Source: Erwinia persicina NBRC 102418 (GTDB lineage Bacteria; Pseudomonadota; Gammaproteobacteria; Enterobacterales; Enterobacteriaceae). From it: a stretch of DNA of 64,000 nt. Shown here in pieces: positions 1 through 10,841 of the stretch; positions within the stretch are counted from its first letter, which is position 1, and each line of letters opens with the position of its first letter. The stretch covers positions 1 through 64,000 of the forward strand of contig NZ_BCTN01000012.1 in NCBI RefSeq assembly GCF_001571305.1. Direction: 5' to 3'. The notes beneath the pieces are model-generated. The model worked only from the letters and a program-made list of their open reading frames with translations. It did not search any database and was not told the origin of the DNA. The translations under genes were made by a program, and so were the position numbers.

Positions 1-144
1 CTCGATGGGAAGGATGAGAAGCGTCGCCCCGAAGGTTTATGTCGAGCGCAGTAAGGCCACGCCATGTCTCACAGCAATATTTCTTTCTCTGCCTGAAACC
101 TGCTACCATTCCGCCCTCTTAATTCACGCAAAATGGCCTGCGCT
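1..144. other. Upstream flank of xthA, no gene recognised
   Basis: The first 144 bases hold no coding frame that I can support. They include the region just before xthA, with a purine-poor run close to the start and no strong Shine-Dalgarno motif. The end of a preceding gene may lie just outside the window. Confidence 0.4.
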
Positions 145-957
145 ATGAAATTTCTTTCTTTTAATATCAATGGGCTGCGTGCTCGACCTCATCAGCTTGA
201 AGCGATTGTTGAGCAGCATCAGCCGGACGTCATCGGTCTGCAGGAAACAAAAGTACACGACGATATGTTCCCGCTTGAGGACGTGGCTAAACTCGGCTAT
301 CACGTGTTTTATCACGGGCAGAAAGGCCACTACGGCGTCGCCCTGATGACGAAAGCAGAGCCTGTCGCCGTCCGCCGTGGCTTTGATGGCGATGATGAAG
401 AGGCCCAGCGCCGGATGATTATGGCAGACATCCAGACCCCATCGGGGATTGTCACCGTGCTCAATGGCTATTTCCCGCAGGGAGAAAGCCGCGACCACCC
501 GACGAAATTCCCGGCGAAAGAGAAATTTTATCGCGATCTGCAAAACTACCTTGAGCAGCAGCAGACTGCCGACAATAAAGTATTGATCATGGGTGATATG
601 AATATCAGCAGCACCGACCTGGATATTGGTATCGGCGAAGACAGCCGTAAGCGCTGGCTGCGTACCGGGAAGTGTTCTTTCCTGCCGGAAGAGCGCGAGT
701 GGATGGATCGCCTGATGAACTGGGGCCTGGTCGATACCTGGCGCGCCCAGAACCCGGACGTCAACGACCGCTTCTCATGGTTTGACTATCGTTCAAAAGG
801 CTTTGATGACAACCGCGGGCTGCGTATTGACCTGGTGCTGGCCAGCCGACCGCTTGCAGAGCGCTGTGTGGCCACCGGGATTGACTATGCGATCCGCAGC
901 ATGGAAAAACCCTCTGACCATGCGCCGATCTGGGCAGAATTCAACCTGTCATCCTGA
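145..957 (+). CDS. xthA: Exodeoxyribonuclease III (AP endonuclease)
   Basis: This is the major apurinic/apyrimidinic endonuclease and 3'-repair diesterase of base excision repair. The 270-residue product is close to E. coli XthA (268). It shows the endonuclease/exonuclease/phosphatase fold motifs in order: N7, the QETK motif with E34, Y109, GDMNIS (D151, N153), D229 and the SDHAP motif with H259. I start at the second ATG (145), because the protein then begins [10 protein letters not shown] as in the family. The ATG at 133 would add four residues. It is monocistronic and convergent with ynjH, and a GC-rich hairpin follows the stop. No anomaly is seen. Confidence 0.97.
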   Translation: MKFLSFNINGLRARPHQLEAIVEQHQPDVIGLQETKVHDDMFPLEDVAKLGYHVFYHGQKGHYGVALMTKAEPVAVRRGFDGDDEEAQRRMIMADIQTPSGIVTVLNGYFPQGESRDHPTKFPAKEKFYRDLQNYLEQQQTADNKVLIMGDMNISSTDLDIGIGEDSRKRWLRTGKCSFLPEEREWMDRLMNWGLVDTWRAQNPDVNDRFSWFDYRSKGFDDNRGLRIDLVLASRPLAERCVATGIDYAIRSMEKPSDHAPIWAEFNLSS

Positions 958-964
958 CGGGTCA

Positions 965-1003
965 GCGTCGGGACGGGGAGCAACGCCCCCCCCTTCCCGA
1001 CGC
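965..1003. terminator. GC hairpin between xthA and ynjH
   Basis: Arms GCGTCGGGA (965-973) and TCCCGACGC (995-1003) pair perfectly, and an inner GGGG/CCCC can extend the stem. It lies between convergent stops. There is no U-tract on either side, so it may act as a 3'-end stabiliser rather than a classical terminator. Confidence 0.4.
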
Positions 1004-1011
1004 ACTCCACG

Positions 1012-1329
1012 CTATTTTACAATCCGCCAGATAAGATTATTGGTGCCCAGTGACTTTTCGTCGCGCACGCACTGCAGCAGGACACCCTCACTTTTCAATA
1101 CCGCGCCTTCGGTATAGCTGCGGTTCTCAAAGGTACAGCAGCGCTGACACGCGGGTGCACTGTCACGACCGCCCTGCGTCCAGACTTCTGGCGGCATATC
1201 CACCACCACGTCAGCATTACCGCCGCCACCGTATTGACCACTGTCGCCGTGACCGTTACTGATGTAACGCTCTGCCAGCGACGGGGCGCTGATGGCACAC
1301 AGCAGCAGCATAGCCAGATGCACTTTCAT
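1012..1329 (-). CDS. ynjH: YnjH-type DUF1496 secreted protein
   Basis: A small exported protein of about 105 residues and unknown function, resembling E. coli YnjH (DUF1496). It has a clear signal peptide (KVHLAMLLLCAISAPSLA followed by ER) and then a Gly-rich stretch. A Cys-containing core (ACQRCCTFENRSYTEGA) suggests disulphides in the periplasm. The ATG at 1329 shares one base with the topB stop (TGATG), so translation is probably coupled. An in-frame GTG three bases upstream is an alternative start. It is the last gene of the leftward ydjA-selD-topB run. Confidence 0.8.
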   Translation of the reverse strand: MKVHLAMLLLCAISAPSLAERYISNGHGDSGQYGGGGNADVVVDMPPEVWTQGGRDSAPACQRCCTFENRSYTEGAVLKSEGVLLQCVRDEKSLGTNNLIWRIVK

Positions 1330-3251
1330 CACTCACTTTCCTTCTCTTTCGCCGCCTTGCGTCGCGGCTTTTTCGCTTTGTTCGTTGCCGGAGCAGGCAG
1401 GCCCCGGAATGCGTGCGCAGCCGGCTGCTGCCGCGCCTGGTGGATCAGACTGTGCAGGGTTTCCACCAGCGGGAACATAAAGTCCTGATAGCGGCACTGC
1501 TTTTCACTGATTTTGGTCAGGGTAGACTCCCACTGCGCCGTCATATCTGGCCGCGCGGCCATCTCCGGCAGTGAATGAATCAACGCGCGCCCCGCCGGGC
1601 TGGAGTGAATATAGCGCCCCTTTTTATACAGGAAGGTGCGTTTAAACAGCAGCTCGATGATCCCGGCACGCGTCGCCTCAGTTCCTAAACCATCGGTCGC
1701 ACGCAGCACTTTCTTTAGATCTTTATCCTGAACAAAGCGTGCAATCCCCGTCATGGCTGACAGCAGCGTGGCATCAGTGAACGGTCGCGGCGGCTGTGTT
1801 TGCTTTTCCACCACTTCCCCCCGCTCGCACAGCAGCTCATCATTTTTCTTTACCACCGGCAGCGGCGTGCCGTCATTCTCTTCATCGCGCTCTTTGCTGC
1901 CCAGCAGCGCACGCCATCCGGCTTCGGCAAGAAAGCGTGCCTTTGCGACAAATTTACCGCCAGCAATATCCAGTTCAATAACACATTTGCGGTACACGGC
2001 GTCCGGGCAGAACTGCATCAGATACTGCGTGGCGATCAACCGATAAATCTGCTGCTCATTATCGCTCAGATTCACCCGGCTGCTGCGGGCAGTGGGTACA
2101 ATCGCATGGTGGGCATCGACCTTTTTATCATCCCAGCAGCGGTTCTTCTGGTCACTGTTGAAATCTGCCGGTGGCGCTAAATCCGGCTGATGTACCTTGA
2201 TTGCATTCAGTACTGCCTGACGTCCGGCAAAGTGCTCATCTGGCAAATAGCGGCTGTCAGAACGCGGATAAGTGATCAGTTTGTGAGTTTCATAAAGTCG
2301 CTGGCAGGTGTCCAGCACCGTCTGGGCGCTCAGGCCGAAACGCTTCCCCGCCTCAATCTGTAAAGCCGACAGGGAAAAAGGCAGCGGTGCCGTGTCATTT
2401 TCCCGCTTATCGTTATAGCTGGTCACGTGGGCGGGCTGCCCGCCAATGCGCCCCACTACATGGTCAGCAAGAGTACGATGTAGCAGGCGTCCTTCTTCAT
2501 CCTGATAAGGCTCACAGGCATCACTGGGCTGCCACAACGCCACAAAACGCTCATCCTTCGGGGTGATAATGTGCGCTTTAACTTCAAAAAAATCTTTGGC
2601 AACAAAATTTTCGATCTCTTCATCACGACGCACGACCAGCCCGAGCACCGGCGTTTGCACGCGGCCGACCGAGAGCACGCCATCATAACCCGCATTGCGG
2701 CCCAGCAGCGTATAGGCACGGGTCATATTAATGCCGTACAGCCAGTCAGCGCGGGATCTGGCCAGGGCAGAGACACAGAGCGGAATAAATTCGCGGTTTT
2801 CACGCAGGCGATCGATCGCACGCTCGACGGCCTGCGGGTTAAGATCGTTGATCAGACAGCGCTGCACCTGCGCCCGCTTTTCGGCGGGCAGAGTCAGGTA
2901 GTCCAGCACTTCATCGACCAGCAGCTGCCCTTCACGATCCGGGTCACCGGCATGGACCACCACGCTCGCCTGTGCCAGCAACCCTTTGATGACGTTGAGC
3001 TGCTTCGCTACGGAAGGCCGCGGCTGTAACTGCCATTTTTCCGGCACAATCGGCAGGTCGGCCAGCGACCAGCGGGCGTAGCGGCTATTATAACTGTCAG
3101 GCTGTGCCTGCTCCAGCAGGTGCCCTACGCACCAGGTCACCACCTGGTCCTGGCCACAGGCAATGTAACCGTCGCCCCGACGGTGGGGTTTTGGCAGGAC
3201 ATCCGCAATAGCACGGGCAAGACTGGGTTTCTCGGCAATAAACAAACGCAT
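1329..3251 (-). CDS. topB: DNA topoisomerase III
   Basis: A type IA topoisomerase that decatenates DNA and helps resolve replication intermediates. The product has 640 residues, compared with 653 for E. coli TopB. The N-terminal Toprim domain starts IAEKPS (E7) and carries DPDREG near residues 103-108. The active-site tyrosine lies in [10 protein letters not shown], near residue 328 by family numbering. The decatenation-loop region and a short basic tail ([12 protein letters not shown]) follow, and the tail is slightly shorter than in E. coli. The gene lies 18 bases after selD and overlaps ynjH by one base, which indicates one operon. Confidence 0.97.
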   Translation of the reverse strand: MRLFIAEKPSLARAIADVLPKPHRRGDGYIACGQDQVVTWCVGHLLEQAQPDSYNSRYARWSLADLPIVPEKWQLQPRPSVAKQLNVIKGLLAQASVVVHAGDPDREGQLLVDEVLDYLTLPAEKRAQVQRCLINDLNPQAVERAIDRLRENREFIPLCVSALARSRADWLYGINMTRAYTLLGRNAGYDGVLSVGRVQTPVLGLVVRRDEEIENFVAKDFFEVKAHIITPKDERFVALWQPSDACEPYQDEEGRLLHRTLADHVVGRIGGQPAHVTSYNDKRENDTAPLPFSLSALQIEAGKRFGLSAQTVLDTCQRLYETHKLITYPRSDSRYLPDEHFAGRQAVLNAIKVHQPDLAPPADFNSDQKNRCWDDKKVDAHHAIVPTARSSRVNLSDNEQQIYRLIATQYLMQFCPDAVYRKCVIELDIAGGKFVAKARFLAEAGWRALLGSKERDEENDGTPLPVVKKNDELLCERGEVVEKQTQPPRPFTDATLLSAMTGIARFVQDKDLKKVLRATDGLGTEATRAGIIELLFKRTFLYKKGRYIHSSPAGRALIHSLPEMAARPDMTAQWESTLTKISEKQCRYQDFMFPLVETLHSLIHQARQQPAAHAFRGLPAPATNKAKKPRRKAAKEKESE

Positions 3252-3269
3252 CCGGGGGTGAATTCCTGC

Positions 3270-4316
3270 TCAGGGTTTGACTTCAATAACGGCCCTGCCG
3301 GCCTGCGCCGTCAGGAGTTCGCCAATAGGTGTTAGCGAAATAGCGTGCGCAGCGGCAATAGCCTCGACCTCTGCCTCTGAACCGGGCAGCACCGCCAGCA
3401 ACAGGCCGCCGGAGGTTTGCGGGTCACACAGCAGCTGACGTTGAGCGTCGCTCATCGTACCCACCAGATGCCCGTAGCTGGCAAAATTGCGTTCTGTCCC
3501 GCCCGGGACGCAACCGAGGGCAATATACTCGTCCACCCCCGACAGGCGTGGAATGGCGCTGAACCAGAGGTCGGCGTGCAGACCCGCGCCCTGGCACATC
3601 TCGCTCAGATGCCCCAGCAGTCCGAAGCCGGTCACGTCGGTCATCGCGCTGACGCCCGCAGCCGGGGCAAATGCTGCCCCAACCTGATTGAGCTGGCACA
3701 TGGTTTCTGTCGCCACCCCGGTATGTTCAGGCCGCAGCAACGCTTTTTTCTCGGCGGTAGTCAGCACGCCGATGCCGAGCGGTTTGGTGAGATACAGGCG
3801 GCATCCCGGGCGTGCCTCGCTGTTGCGCTTGACCTGGTCAGTGGCCACGATGCCCGTCACTGCCAGCCCGAAAATCGGTTCCGGGGCGTCAATGGAGTGC
3901 CCGCCCGCCAGGCTGATACCCGCCTGCTCGCAGACACTTCGGCCTCCCTCAATCACCCGGCGGGCAATCTCCGGGGCCAGAACGTTGACCGGCCAGCCGA
4001 GAATAGCAATGGCCATAATCGGTTTGCCGCCCATCGCCCAGATATCACTGATAGCGTTGGTGGCAGCAATACGGCCAAAGTCGAAAGGATCATCGACGAT
4101 CGGCATAAAAAAGTCGGTGGTACTGATCACCGCTGTTCCGTTACCGAGGTCGTAAACGGCAGCATCGTCACGGGTCTCGTTCCCCACCAGCAGGTGAGGA
4201 TCGTGGCGCAGAGGGTGATCGCTGTGCAGAATTGTATCCAGCACCCGGGGGGATATTTTACAACCGCAGCCGGCTCCATGGCTGTACTGCGTCAGACGAA
4301 GGGGGGTTTCGTTCAT
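3270..4316 (-). CDS. selD: Selenide, water dikinase (selenophosphate synthase)
   Basis: Makes selenophosphate from selenide and ATP for selenocysteine and 2-selenouridine synthesis. The 348-residue product matches E. coli SelD (347) throughout. The catalytic residue is cysteine, C17 in HGAGCGCK with K20, so this is the Cys form and not the Sec form. [10 protein letters not shown] and [13 protein letters not shown] are the expected nucleotide- and metal-binding segments. The gene starts 11 bases after ydjA ends and is followed by topB after 18 bases, the same order as in E. coli. Confidence 0.97.
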   Translation of the reverse strand: MNETPLRLTQYSHGAGCGCKISPRVLDTILHSDHPLRHDPHLLVGNETRDDAAVYDLGNGTAVISTTDFFMPIVDDPFDFGRIAATNAISDIWAMGGKPIMAIAILGWPVNVLAPEIARRVIEGGRSVCEQAGISLAGGHSIDAPEPIFGLAVTGIVATDQVKRNSEARPGCRLYLTKPLGIGVLTTAEKKALLRPEHTGVATETMCQLNQVGAAFAPAAGVSAMTDVTGFGLLGHLSEMCQGAGLHADLWFSAIPRLSGVDEYIALGCVPGGTERNFASYGHLVGTMSDAQRQLLCDPQTSGGLLLAVLPGSEAEVEAIAAAHAISLTPIGELLTAQAGRAVIEVKP

Positions 4317-4327
4317 CTTTCCATTAC

Positions 4328-4879
4328 TCAGAAATAGCTGACAAACGGCGCAGTGTCGGACGGCAATACATTTGTCGAAGATTTAAGCTGCGGTGTGCCA
4401 AGGTAAAGGAAGCCCACGATGGCGTCCTGTGGGCGGCAGTGGAAGGCCTGACGCACGGCGTCGTTTTCTGTCCATGCCCCTGTTCGCCAGATGCCGTTAA
4501 ACCCCTGTGCGGCTGCCGCCATCTGCATCGCCATCACGGCACAGCCGGCAGAAACGACCTGTTCCCAACGGGGCACCTTGTGATGTTCTTCGCAGTGCGC
4601 CACCACCGTAATGATCATCGGCGCGCGGAACGGTGCCTGCCGGGCTTTCTCGATGGCCTTATCGTCAAGTTGCCCCTCACGGGACACCTTTTCCAGCAGT
4701 GCGCTAAAGCGATCGCGCCCTTCCTCTTCGATAATAATAAAGCGCCACGGCTGCAGTGTGCCATGGTCGGGAGCACGCATTCCGGCGCGCAGAATATTTT
4801 CCAGTACCTCACCCGCCGGGGCGGGCGCGGCCAGACGGGATGCAGAACGACGGTTAACCAGCAATTCCAGAGCGTCCAT
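4328..4879 (-). CDS. ydjA: NAD(P)H nitroreductase YdjA
   Basis: A small FMN-dependent nitroreductase-family oxidoreductase of 183 residues, as in E. coli YdjA. The N-terminal [13 protein letters not shown] segment binds FMN in this family, and [15 protein letters not shown] is the typical substrate and FMN region. The physiological substrate is unknown. It is the promoter-proximal gene of the ydjA-selD-topB-ynjH operon, with a Shine-Dalgarno motif (AGGAGG) just before the ATG. The 193 bases up to sppA must contain two divergent promoters. Confidence 0.93.
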   Translation of the reverse strand: MDALELLVNRRSASRLAAPAPAGEVLENILRAGMRAPDHGTLQPWRFIIIEEEGRDRFSALLEKVSREGQLDDKAIEKARQAPFRAPMIITVVAHCEEHHKVPRWEQVVSAGCAVMAMQMAAAAQGFNGIWRTGAWTENDAVRQAFHCRPQDAIVGFLYLGTPQLKSSTNVLPSDTAPFVSYF

Positions 4880-5072
4880 TACTTCCTCCTGATAATGATT
4901 GGTATCCCGCTGAAACTAGCACAGGATGATGTTTTGTTACAGCATTGCACTTTTTCCTGCTGACAATTACGCCACTGCTAATTAGGATGTGGTCTATTAC
5001 TGCCCGGTTTAGCGGTTACGTTGTCACCAACACGTGCCGCACCGGGCATTTCATTGCGATTATGGAGAGTGT

Positions 5073-6929
5073 ATGCGCGTCTTGTGGCGAATTATCGCTA
5101 ATATTTTCAGGTGGACATGGCGGGTGCTGAATTTTGTACGCGAATTTATTCTTAACCTTTTCCTTGTCCTGCTGATACTGGTCGGGGCCGGTGTCTGGTT
5201 CCAGTTTAACAGTGCAAACACCCCGGCCGACGTGCAGAAAGGAGCGCTAACCGTTGACCTCAGTGGTGTCGTGGTGGACAAACCCTCCGTCAGTAGCACC
5301 ATGAGTAAACTGGGCCGCGAGCTTCTGGGCTCCAGCAGCGATCGTCTGAAAGAAAATTCCCTGTTTGACGTGGTCGATGCCATTCGCCAGGCGAAGGGTG
5401 ATGCGAAAATTACCGGTATGGTGCTGGATTTACGTAATTTTGCCGGTGCTGACCAACCCTCACTGCAATACATTGGCAAGGCGTTACGCGAATTCCGCGA
5501 CAGCGGTAAACCCATCTATGCGACGGGCGACAGTTACACGCAGGCGCAATATTATCTCGCCAGCTATGCCAGTAAGATCTACCTTTCGCCTCAGGGTACG
5601 GTAGACCTGCACGGTTTTGCGACCAACGGTCTTTACTATAAAACGCTGCTGGACAAACTTAAGGTCAGCTCGCACGTGTTCCGCGTTGGCACGTATAAGT
5701 CCGCCGTAGAGCCGTTCCTGCGTGACGATATGTCACCGGCAGCGCGTGATGCAGACAGCCGCTGGGTCGGTGAACTGTGGCAGAACTATGTTAATACGCT
5801 GGCGGCAAACCGTCAGATCACCGCCGATCAGGTCTTCCCGGGCGCCCAGGGGGTTCTTGATGGTCTGAATAAAGTCGGCGGCGATACAGCGCAGTATGCG
5901 AAGGACAGCAAACTGGTGGACGAGCTGGCTTCCCCATCCCTTGTCGATCAGCAACTGGTGAAAACCTTCGGCTGGGACAAGCAGGCAAAAGATTATAACG
6001 GCACCAGTATTTATGATTATCCGCTGAAAAATGCCCCCACCACCGATGGCAACATTGCAGTGATCACGGCAAACGGTGCCATTATGGATGGCGAAGAAAC
6101 ACCGGGTAGTGTCGGAAGCGATACCACCGCACTTGAGATCCGTGACGCCCGCCTTGATCCGAAAATCAAAGCCATTATTTTCCGCGTCAACAGCCCGGGT
6201 GGCAGCGTGACGGCATCAGAGATGATACGGGAAGAACTTGCCGCAGCGAAAGCCGCTGGTAAGCCGGTGGTCGTCTCTATGGGGGGAATGGCAGCATCAG
6301 GCGGCTACTGGGTTTCTACCCCGGCTAACTACATCATTGCCAGCCCGAACACCCTGACCGGATCTATCGGTATCTTTGGCGTGATTAACACCGTGGAAAA
6401 TTCGCTGGATGCGATTGGCGTCCATACCGATGGCGTGGCCACCTCCCCGCTGGCAGACGTTGCCAGTACCAAGGCACTGCCGCCAGAAGTCCAGCAGCTG
6501 ATGCAGTTAACCATCGAAAATGGTTACAAAAACTTCATCGGCTTAGTGGCGAAGTCACGCAATAAAACGCCGGAACAGATTGATCAGATCGCTCAGGGAC
6601 ATGTCTGGACCGGCAGTGATGCGAAAGCGAATGGCCTGGTGGATGCACTGGGGGACTTCGACGATGCCGTGGCGAAAGCCAAAGAGCTGGCGAAGCTGAA
6701 CGAGGTGCAACTTGACTGGTATCAGAGCGAACCGGGGCTGCTGGAAGCGTTGTTCAGCCAGGTGGATGCTTCCGCACATGCGGCGCTGCCAGAGGCGCTG
6801 AAAGCGTACCTTCCCGCCCCGATGCTGGACGTCATGAAGGCTATGAAAGCGCAGCCAGGATTGATGGGAGAGTTAAATGACCCGCAGAACCGCTACGCTT
6901 TCTGTCTGACCTGCGGTAACGTCAAGTAG
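5073..6929 (+). CDS. sppA: Signal peptide peptidase A (protease IV)
   Basis: An inner-membrane serine protease with its active site facing the periplasm; it degrades cleaved signal peptides. I start at ATG 5073 after a GGAGAG motif, which gives MRVLWRIIANIF and 618 residues, exactly the E. coli length. An earlier in-frame ATG at 5034 would add a non-homologous 13-residue leader. One N-terminal membrane anchor (about residues 25-45) is followed by tandem S49 domains. The lysine lies in VGTYKSAVEPF (K209 in E. coli) and the serine nucleophile in GGMAASGGYW (S409 in E. coli). A strong terminator follows. Confidence 0.96.
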   Translation: MRVLWRIIANIFRWTWRVLNFVREFILNLFLVLLILVGAGVWFQFNSANTPADVQKGALTVDLSGVVVDKPSVSSTMSKLGRELLGSSSDRLKENSLFDVVDAIRQAKGDAKITGMVLDLRNFAGADQPSLQYIGKALREFRDSGKPIYATGDSYTQAQYYLASYASKIYLSPQGTVDLHGFATNGLYYKTLLDKLKVSSHVFRVGTYKSAVEPFLRDDMSPAARDADSRWVGELWQNYVNTLAANRQITADQVFPGAQGVLDGLNKVGGDTAQYAKDSKLVDELASPSLVDQQLVKTFGWDKQAKDYNGTSIYDYPLKNAPTTDGNIAVITANGAIMDGEETPGSVGSDTTALEIRDARLDPKIKAIIFRVNSPGGSVTASEMIREELAAAKAAGKPVVVSMGGMAASGGYWVSTPANYIIASPNTLTGSIGIFGVINTVENSLDAIGVHTDGVATSPLADVASTKALPPEVQQLMQLTIENGYKNFIGLVAKSRNKTPEQIDQIAQGHVWTGSDAKANGLVDALGDFDDAVAKAKELAKLNEVQLDWYQSEPGLLEALFSQVDASAHAALPEALKAYLPAPMLDVMKAMKAQPGLMGELNDPQNRYAFCLTCGNVK

Positions 6930-6950
6930 ATGTGACCCGGTTCACTAATC

Positions 6951-6980
6951 AGCCCGACGCCATCTGGTCGGGCTGTTTTT
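6951..6980 (+). terminator. Rho-independent terminator of sppA
   Basis: Stem AGCCCGAC / GTCGGGCT with an 8-base loop, followed by GTTTTT. It lies 21 bases after the sppA stop and before ansA. Confidence 0.85.
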
Positions 6981-7031
6981 CCTCCCGTTTCCCCTTATAC
7001 TGCGCTTTTTTGGCAAGTCCTGAGTTTACTA

Positions 7032-8045
7032 ATGCAAAAGAAATCCATTTATGTCGCCTATACCGGCGGGACGATCGGTATGCAACGCTCCGAACACGGC
7101 TTTGTTCCTGTGTCAGGCCACCTGCAGCGCCAGCTGGCGAACATGCCCGAATTTCACCGACCCGAGATGCCAGATTTCACCATCCATGAGTACCAGCCGC
7201 TGATTGACTCATCGGATATGACGCCGCAGGACTGGCAATCGATTGCTGATGATATTCGCCTGAATTATGACCACTACGACGGCTTTGTCATTTTACACGG
7301 CACCGACACCATGGCCTTTACCGCCTCAGCGCTGTCGTTCATGCTGGAAAACCTGGCCAAGCCGGTCATCGTCACCGGCTCTCAGATCCCGCTGGAGCAG
7401 TTGCGCTCCGACGGTCAGCAAAATCTGCTGAACGCCCTTTTCGTTGCGGCGAACTATCCGATCAATGAAGTCACGTTATTCTTCAACAATACCCTGTATC
7501 GCGGTAACCGCACCACCAAGGCTCATGCCGATGGTTTCAACGCCTTTGCTTCCCCTAACCTTGCCCCCCTGCTGGAAGCAGGTATCCATATTCGTCGCCT
7601 GAATACGCCGCCGGCCCCGGCAGGCCAGGGGGAGTTGATCGTTCATCCGATCACACCGCAGCCGATTGGTGTGGTGACGATTTACCCGGGCATTTCGGCT
7701 GAGGTGGTGCGTAATTTTCTGCAACAACCGGTTAAGGCCCTGATCCTGCGCTCTTATGGCGTGGGCAATGCGCCACAGAATAAGGAGTTCCTGCGGGAGC
7801 TGAAAGAGGCATCCGATCGCGGCATTGTCGTCGTCAATCTTACCCAGTGCATGTCGGGTAAGGTCAATATGGGCGGCTATGCCACGGGGAACGCACTGGC
7901 ACATGCCGGGGTGGTGAGCGGGGCTGACCTGACTGTAGAGGCAACGCTGACCAAACTGCACTTTCTGCTCAGTCAGGATCTCTCCAGCGATGACATTCGC
8001 CGGTTGATGATGCAGAATCTGCGCGGCGAACTGACCCAGGACTGA
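7032..8045 (+). CDS. ansA: Cytoplasmic L-asparaginase I
   Basis: Hydrolyses L-asparagine to aspartate and ammonia in the cytoplasm (low-affinity type I). The product has 337 residues, compared with 338 for E. coli AnsA. Both catalytic signatures are present: AYTGGTIGM near residues 9-17 (first threonine) and LHGTDTMAFTASAL near 90 (second Thr-Asp pair). There is no signal peptide, which separates it from the periplasmic type II enzyme. pncA starts two bases after the stop, so the two are almost certainly co-transcribed, as in E. coli. Confidence 0.96.
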   Translation: MQKKSIYVAYTGGTIGMQRSEHGFVPVSGHLQRQLANMPEFHRPEMPDFTIHEYQPLIDSSDMTPQDWQSIADDIRLNYDHYDGFVILHGTDTMAFTASALSFMLENLAKPVIVTGSQIPLEQLRSDGQQNLLNALFVAANYPINEVTLFFNNTLYRGNRTTKAHADGFNAFASPNLAPLLEAGIHIRRLNTPPAPAGQGELIVHPITPQPIGVVTIYPGISAEVVRNFLQQPVKALILRSYGVGNAPQNKEFLRELKEASDRGIVVVNLTQCMSGKVNMGGYATGNALAHAGVVSGADLTVEATLTKLHFLLSQDLSSDDIRRLMMQNLRGELTQD

Positions 8046-8047
8046 TC

Positions 8048-8662
8048 ATGCGTGACCGCCAGGCACTGTTATTAATCGATTTACAAAATGATTTTTGCCC
8101 CGGCGGTGCACTGGCGGTCAGCGAGGGTGATCAAACGATTGCTCTCGCTAATAGGCTGGCTGCAACCTTCCACCAGCGCGGGCAGCCGGTCATTGCCACG
8201 CTCGACTGGCACCCCGCAGAACACGGCAGTTTTGCCAGCAATGCCGGTACACAGCCGGGAACGTGGGGCGAGCTGAACGGCCTGCCTCAGGTGTGGTGGC
8301 CGGACCACTGCGTGCAGCTCAGCCCGGGGGCTGAACTGCACCCCGGGCTCGATCGTTCACTGTTGACACTCCAGGTGCGCAAAGGCGAGGATCCGGATAT
8401 CGACAGCTACAGCGCCTTTTACGATAACGGCCAGCGTCAGCAGACGCTGCTGCACGGATGGCTTCAGGCGCGGGGGATCACCGCCCTGACTGTCATGGGT
8501 CTGGCCACTGACTACTGCGTAAAATTCAGCGTCCTGGACGCTCTGACGCTTGGCTATCAGGTTGAGGTGATCAGCGCAGGCTGTCGCGGGGTCAATCTTC
8601 GGGAAAATGACAGTGAGCGGGCGCTGGCAGACATGGCGATGGCCGGGGCCGGGATCGTCTAG
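8048..8662 (+). CDS. pncA: Nicotinamidase
   Basis: Deamidates nicotinamide to nicotinate in the NAD salvage pathway. The product has 204 residues. The cysteine-hydrolase triad is D11 (LIDLQNDF), K112 (VRKGED) and C157 (ATDYCVKF). The metal site is D53, H55 and H87 (LDWHP and PDHC). It is translationally adjacent to ansA (2-base gap) and convergent with yeaC. No anomaly is seen. Confidence 0.96.
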   Translation: MRDRQALLLIDLQNDFCPGGALAVSEGDQTIALANRLAATFHQRGQPVIATLDWHPAEHGSFASNAGTQPGTWGELNGLPQVWWPDHCVQLSPGAELHPGLDRSLLTLQVRKGEDPDIDSYSAFYDNGQRQQTLLHGWLQARGITALTVMGLATDYCVKFSVLDALTLGYQVEVISAGCRGVNLRENDSERALADMAMAGAGIV

Positions 8663-8717
8663 GACGTGACTAAACCGGCACGCAATAACGTGCGTCCCGG
8701 TGAAATAATAGCGCCGT

Positions 8718-8735
8718 TTATTCCTGCAGGAATAA
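8718..8735. repeat. 18-bp perfect palindrome next to yeaC stop
   Basis: TTATTCCTGCAGGAATAA reads identically on both strands and ends two bases before the yeaC stop codon on the other strand. It lies between the convergent pncA and yeaC genes. It could form a short hairpin on either transcript, or be a protein site. No T-rich tract makes it a standard terminator. Confidence 0.6.
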
Positions 8736-8736
8736 T

Positions 8737-9015
8737 TTATTGCAGTTTAATGCGCGTCACGGCATCGTCGGGGATGCCAAACTCTTCTTTCAGCTGTTTT
8801 TTACTTTTCGTCACTATCTCTCCCCCCCTGGCGATGGTCATATGTTGCGGATTGTCGTTGTGACGTGCCTGCCAGAGTAACACCAGTTGCAGGCTGTTCT
8901 CTTTCTGTTCCGGCGTCAGCGCCACACCATCGCCCCACTTGCCCGTTTCCACGGCCGTCACCAGTCGCTGGTACACTTCCGGCGTCATGCTGGCGATCAT
9001 CTCTTCCAGTTCCAT
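8737..9015 (-). CDS. yeaC: YeaC family protein (DUF1315)
   Basis: A cytoplasmic protein of 92 residues and unknown function, resembling E. coli YeaC (90). Recognisable segments are MTPEVYQRL, GKWGDGVALTPEQKENSLQL and LWQARHN. There are no membrane segments. It starts 8 bases downstream of msrB on the same strand, so an msrB-yeaC operon is likely, as in E. coli. No function can be assigned from sequence alone. Confidence 0.9.
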   Translation of the reverse strand: MELEEMIASMTPEVYQRLVTAVETGKWGDGVALTPEQKENSLQLVLLWQARHNDNPQHMTIARGGEIVTKSKKQLKEEFGIPDDAVTRIKLQ

Positions 9016-9023
9016 CGTGACTC

Positions 9024-9434
9024 CTAACCCTGAGTGCTGTGGCCGTCGTCGTCGGTGAAACTCAACGAGGCGGAATTGACGCAGAAGCGCTCACCGGTCG
9101 GCTGGGGACCGTCCGGAAAGACGTGGCCAAGGTGCGAATCGCAGCTTCCGCAACGAATTTCAATACGTTGCATACCGTGGGTGTTATCTTCCACGTAGCG
9201 GATTGCCTCATCGTTATAAGGCTGATAAAAGCTCGGCCAGCCACAGCCTGAGTCATATTTCGTTTTGGAAAGGAACAACGGCGCCTGACACACCAGGCAG
9301 TGATAGATGCCTTCGTTTTTGTTGTGCAGCAGTTTTCCCGAGTATGGTGGTTCTGTGCCGCGCTGCTGGGTGACATAGCGCTGCATCTCGGTTAACTCAT
9401 TTTCGGGTGAGAAAGGTGTATTATCTTTAGCCAT
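9024..9434 (-). CDS. msrB: Peptide-methionine (R)-S-oxide reductase MsrB
   Basis: Reduces the R epimer of methionine sulphoxide in oxidised proteins. The product has 136 residues, compared with 137 for E. coli MsrB (YeaA). The zinc site is the CxxC pairs C46/C49 and C95/C98. The catalytic cysteine is C118 in [11 protein letters not shown]. The GCGWPSFY and [10 protein letters not shown] motifs are intact. It is divergent from gapA across about 340 bases and is followed by yeaC. Confidence 0.97.
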   Translation of the reverse strand: MAKDNTPFSPENELTEMQRYVTQQRGTEPPYSGKLLHNKNEGIYHCLVCQAPLFLSKTKYDSGCGWPSFYQPYNDEAIRYVEDNTHGMQRIEIRCGSCDSHLGHVFPDGPQPTGERFCVNSASLSFTDDDGHSTQG

Positions 9435-10771
<1,337 letters not shown>

Positions 10772-10790
10772 GCGACGTGAAATGATGATG

Positions 10791-10815
10791 AGGGCGACGA
10801 TGTCGCCCTTTTTTT
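10791..10815 (+). terminator. Rho-independent terminator of gapA
   Basis: Perfect stem AGGGCGAC / GTCGCCCT with a 3-base loop, then a run of seven T. It lies 20 bases after the gapA stop. Confidence 0.92.
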
Positions 10816-10841
10816 ATGGTTAAATTTCAGAAGGCTGAATG

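Noticed and set aside
133-144. Upstream ATG for xthA at 133
   Set aside because: The family N terminus [10 protein letters not shown] starts at 145.
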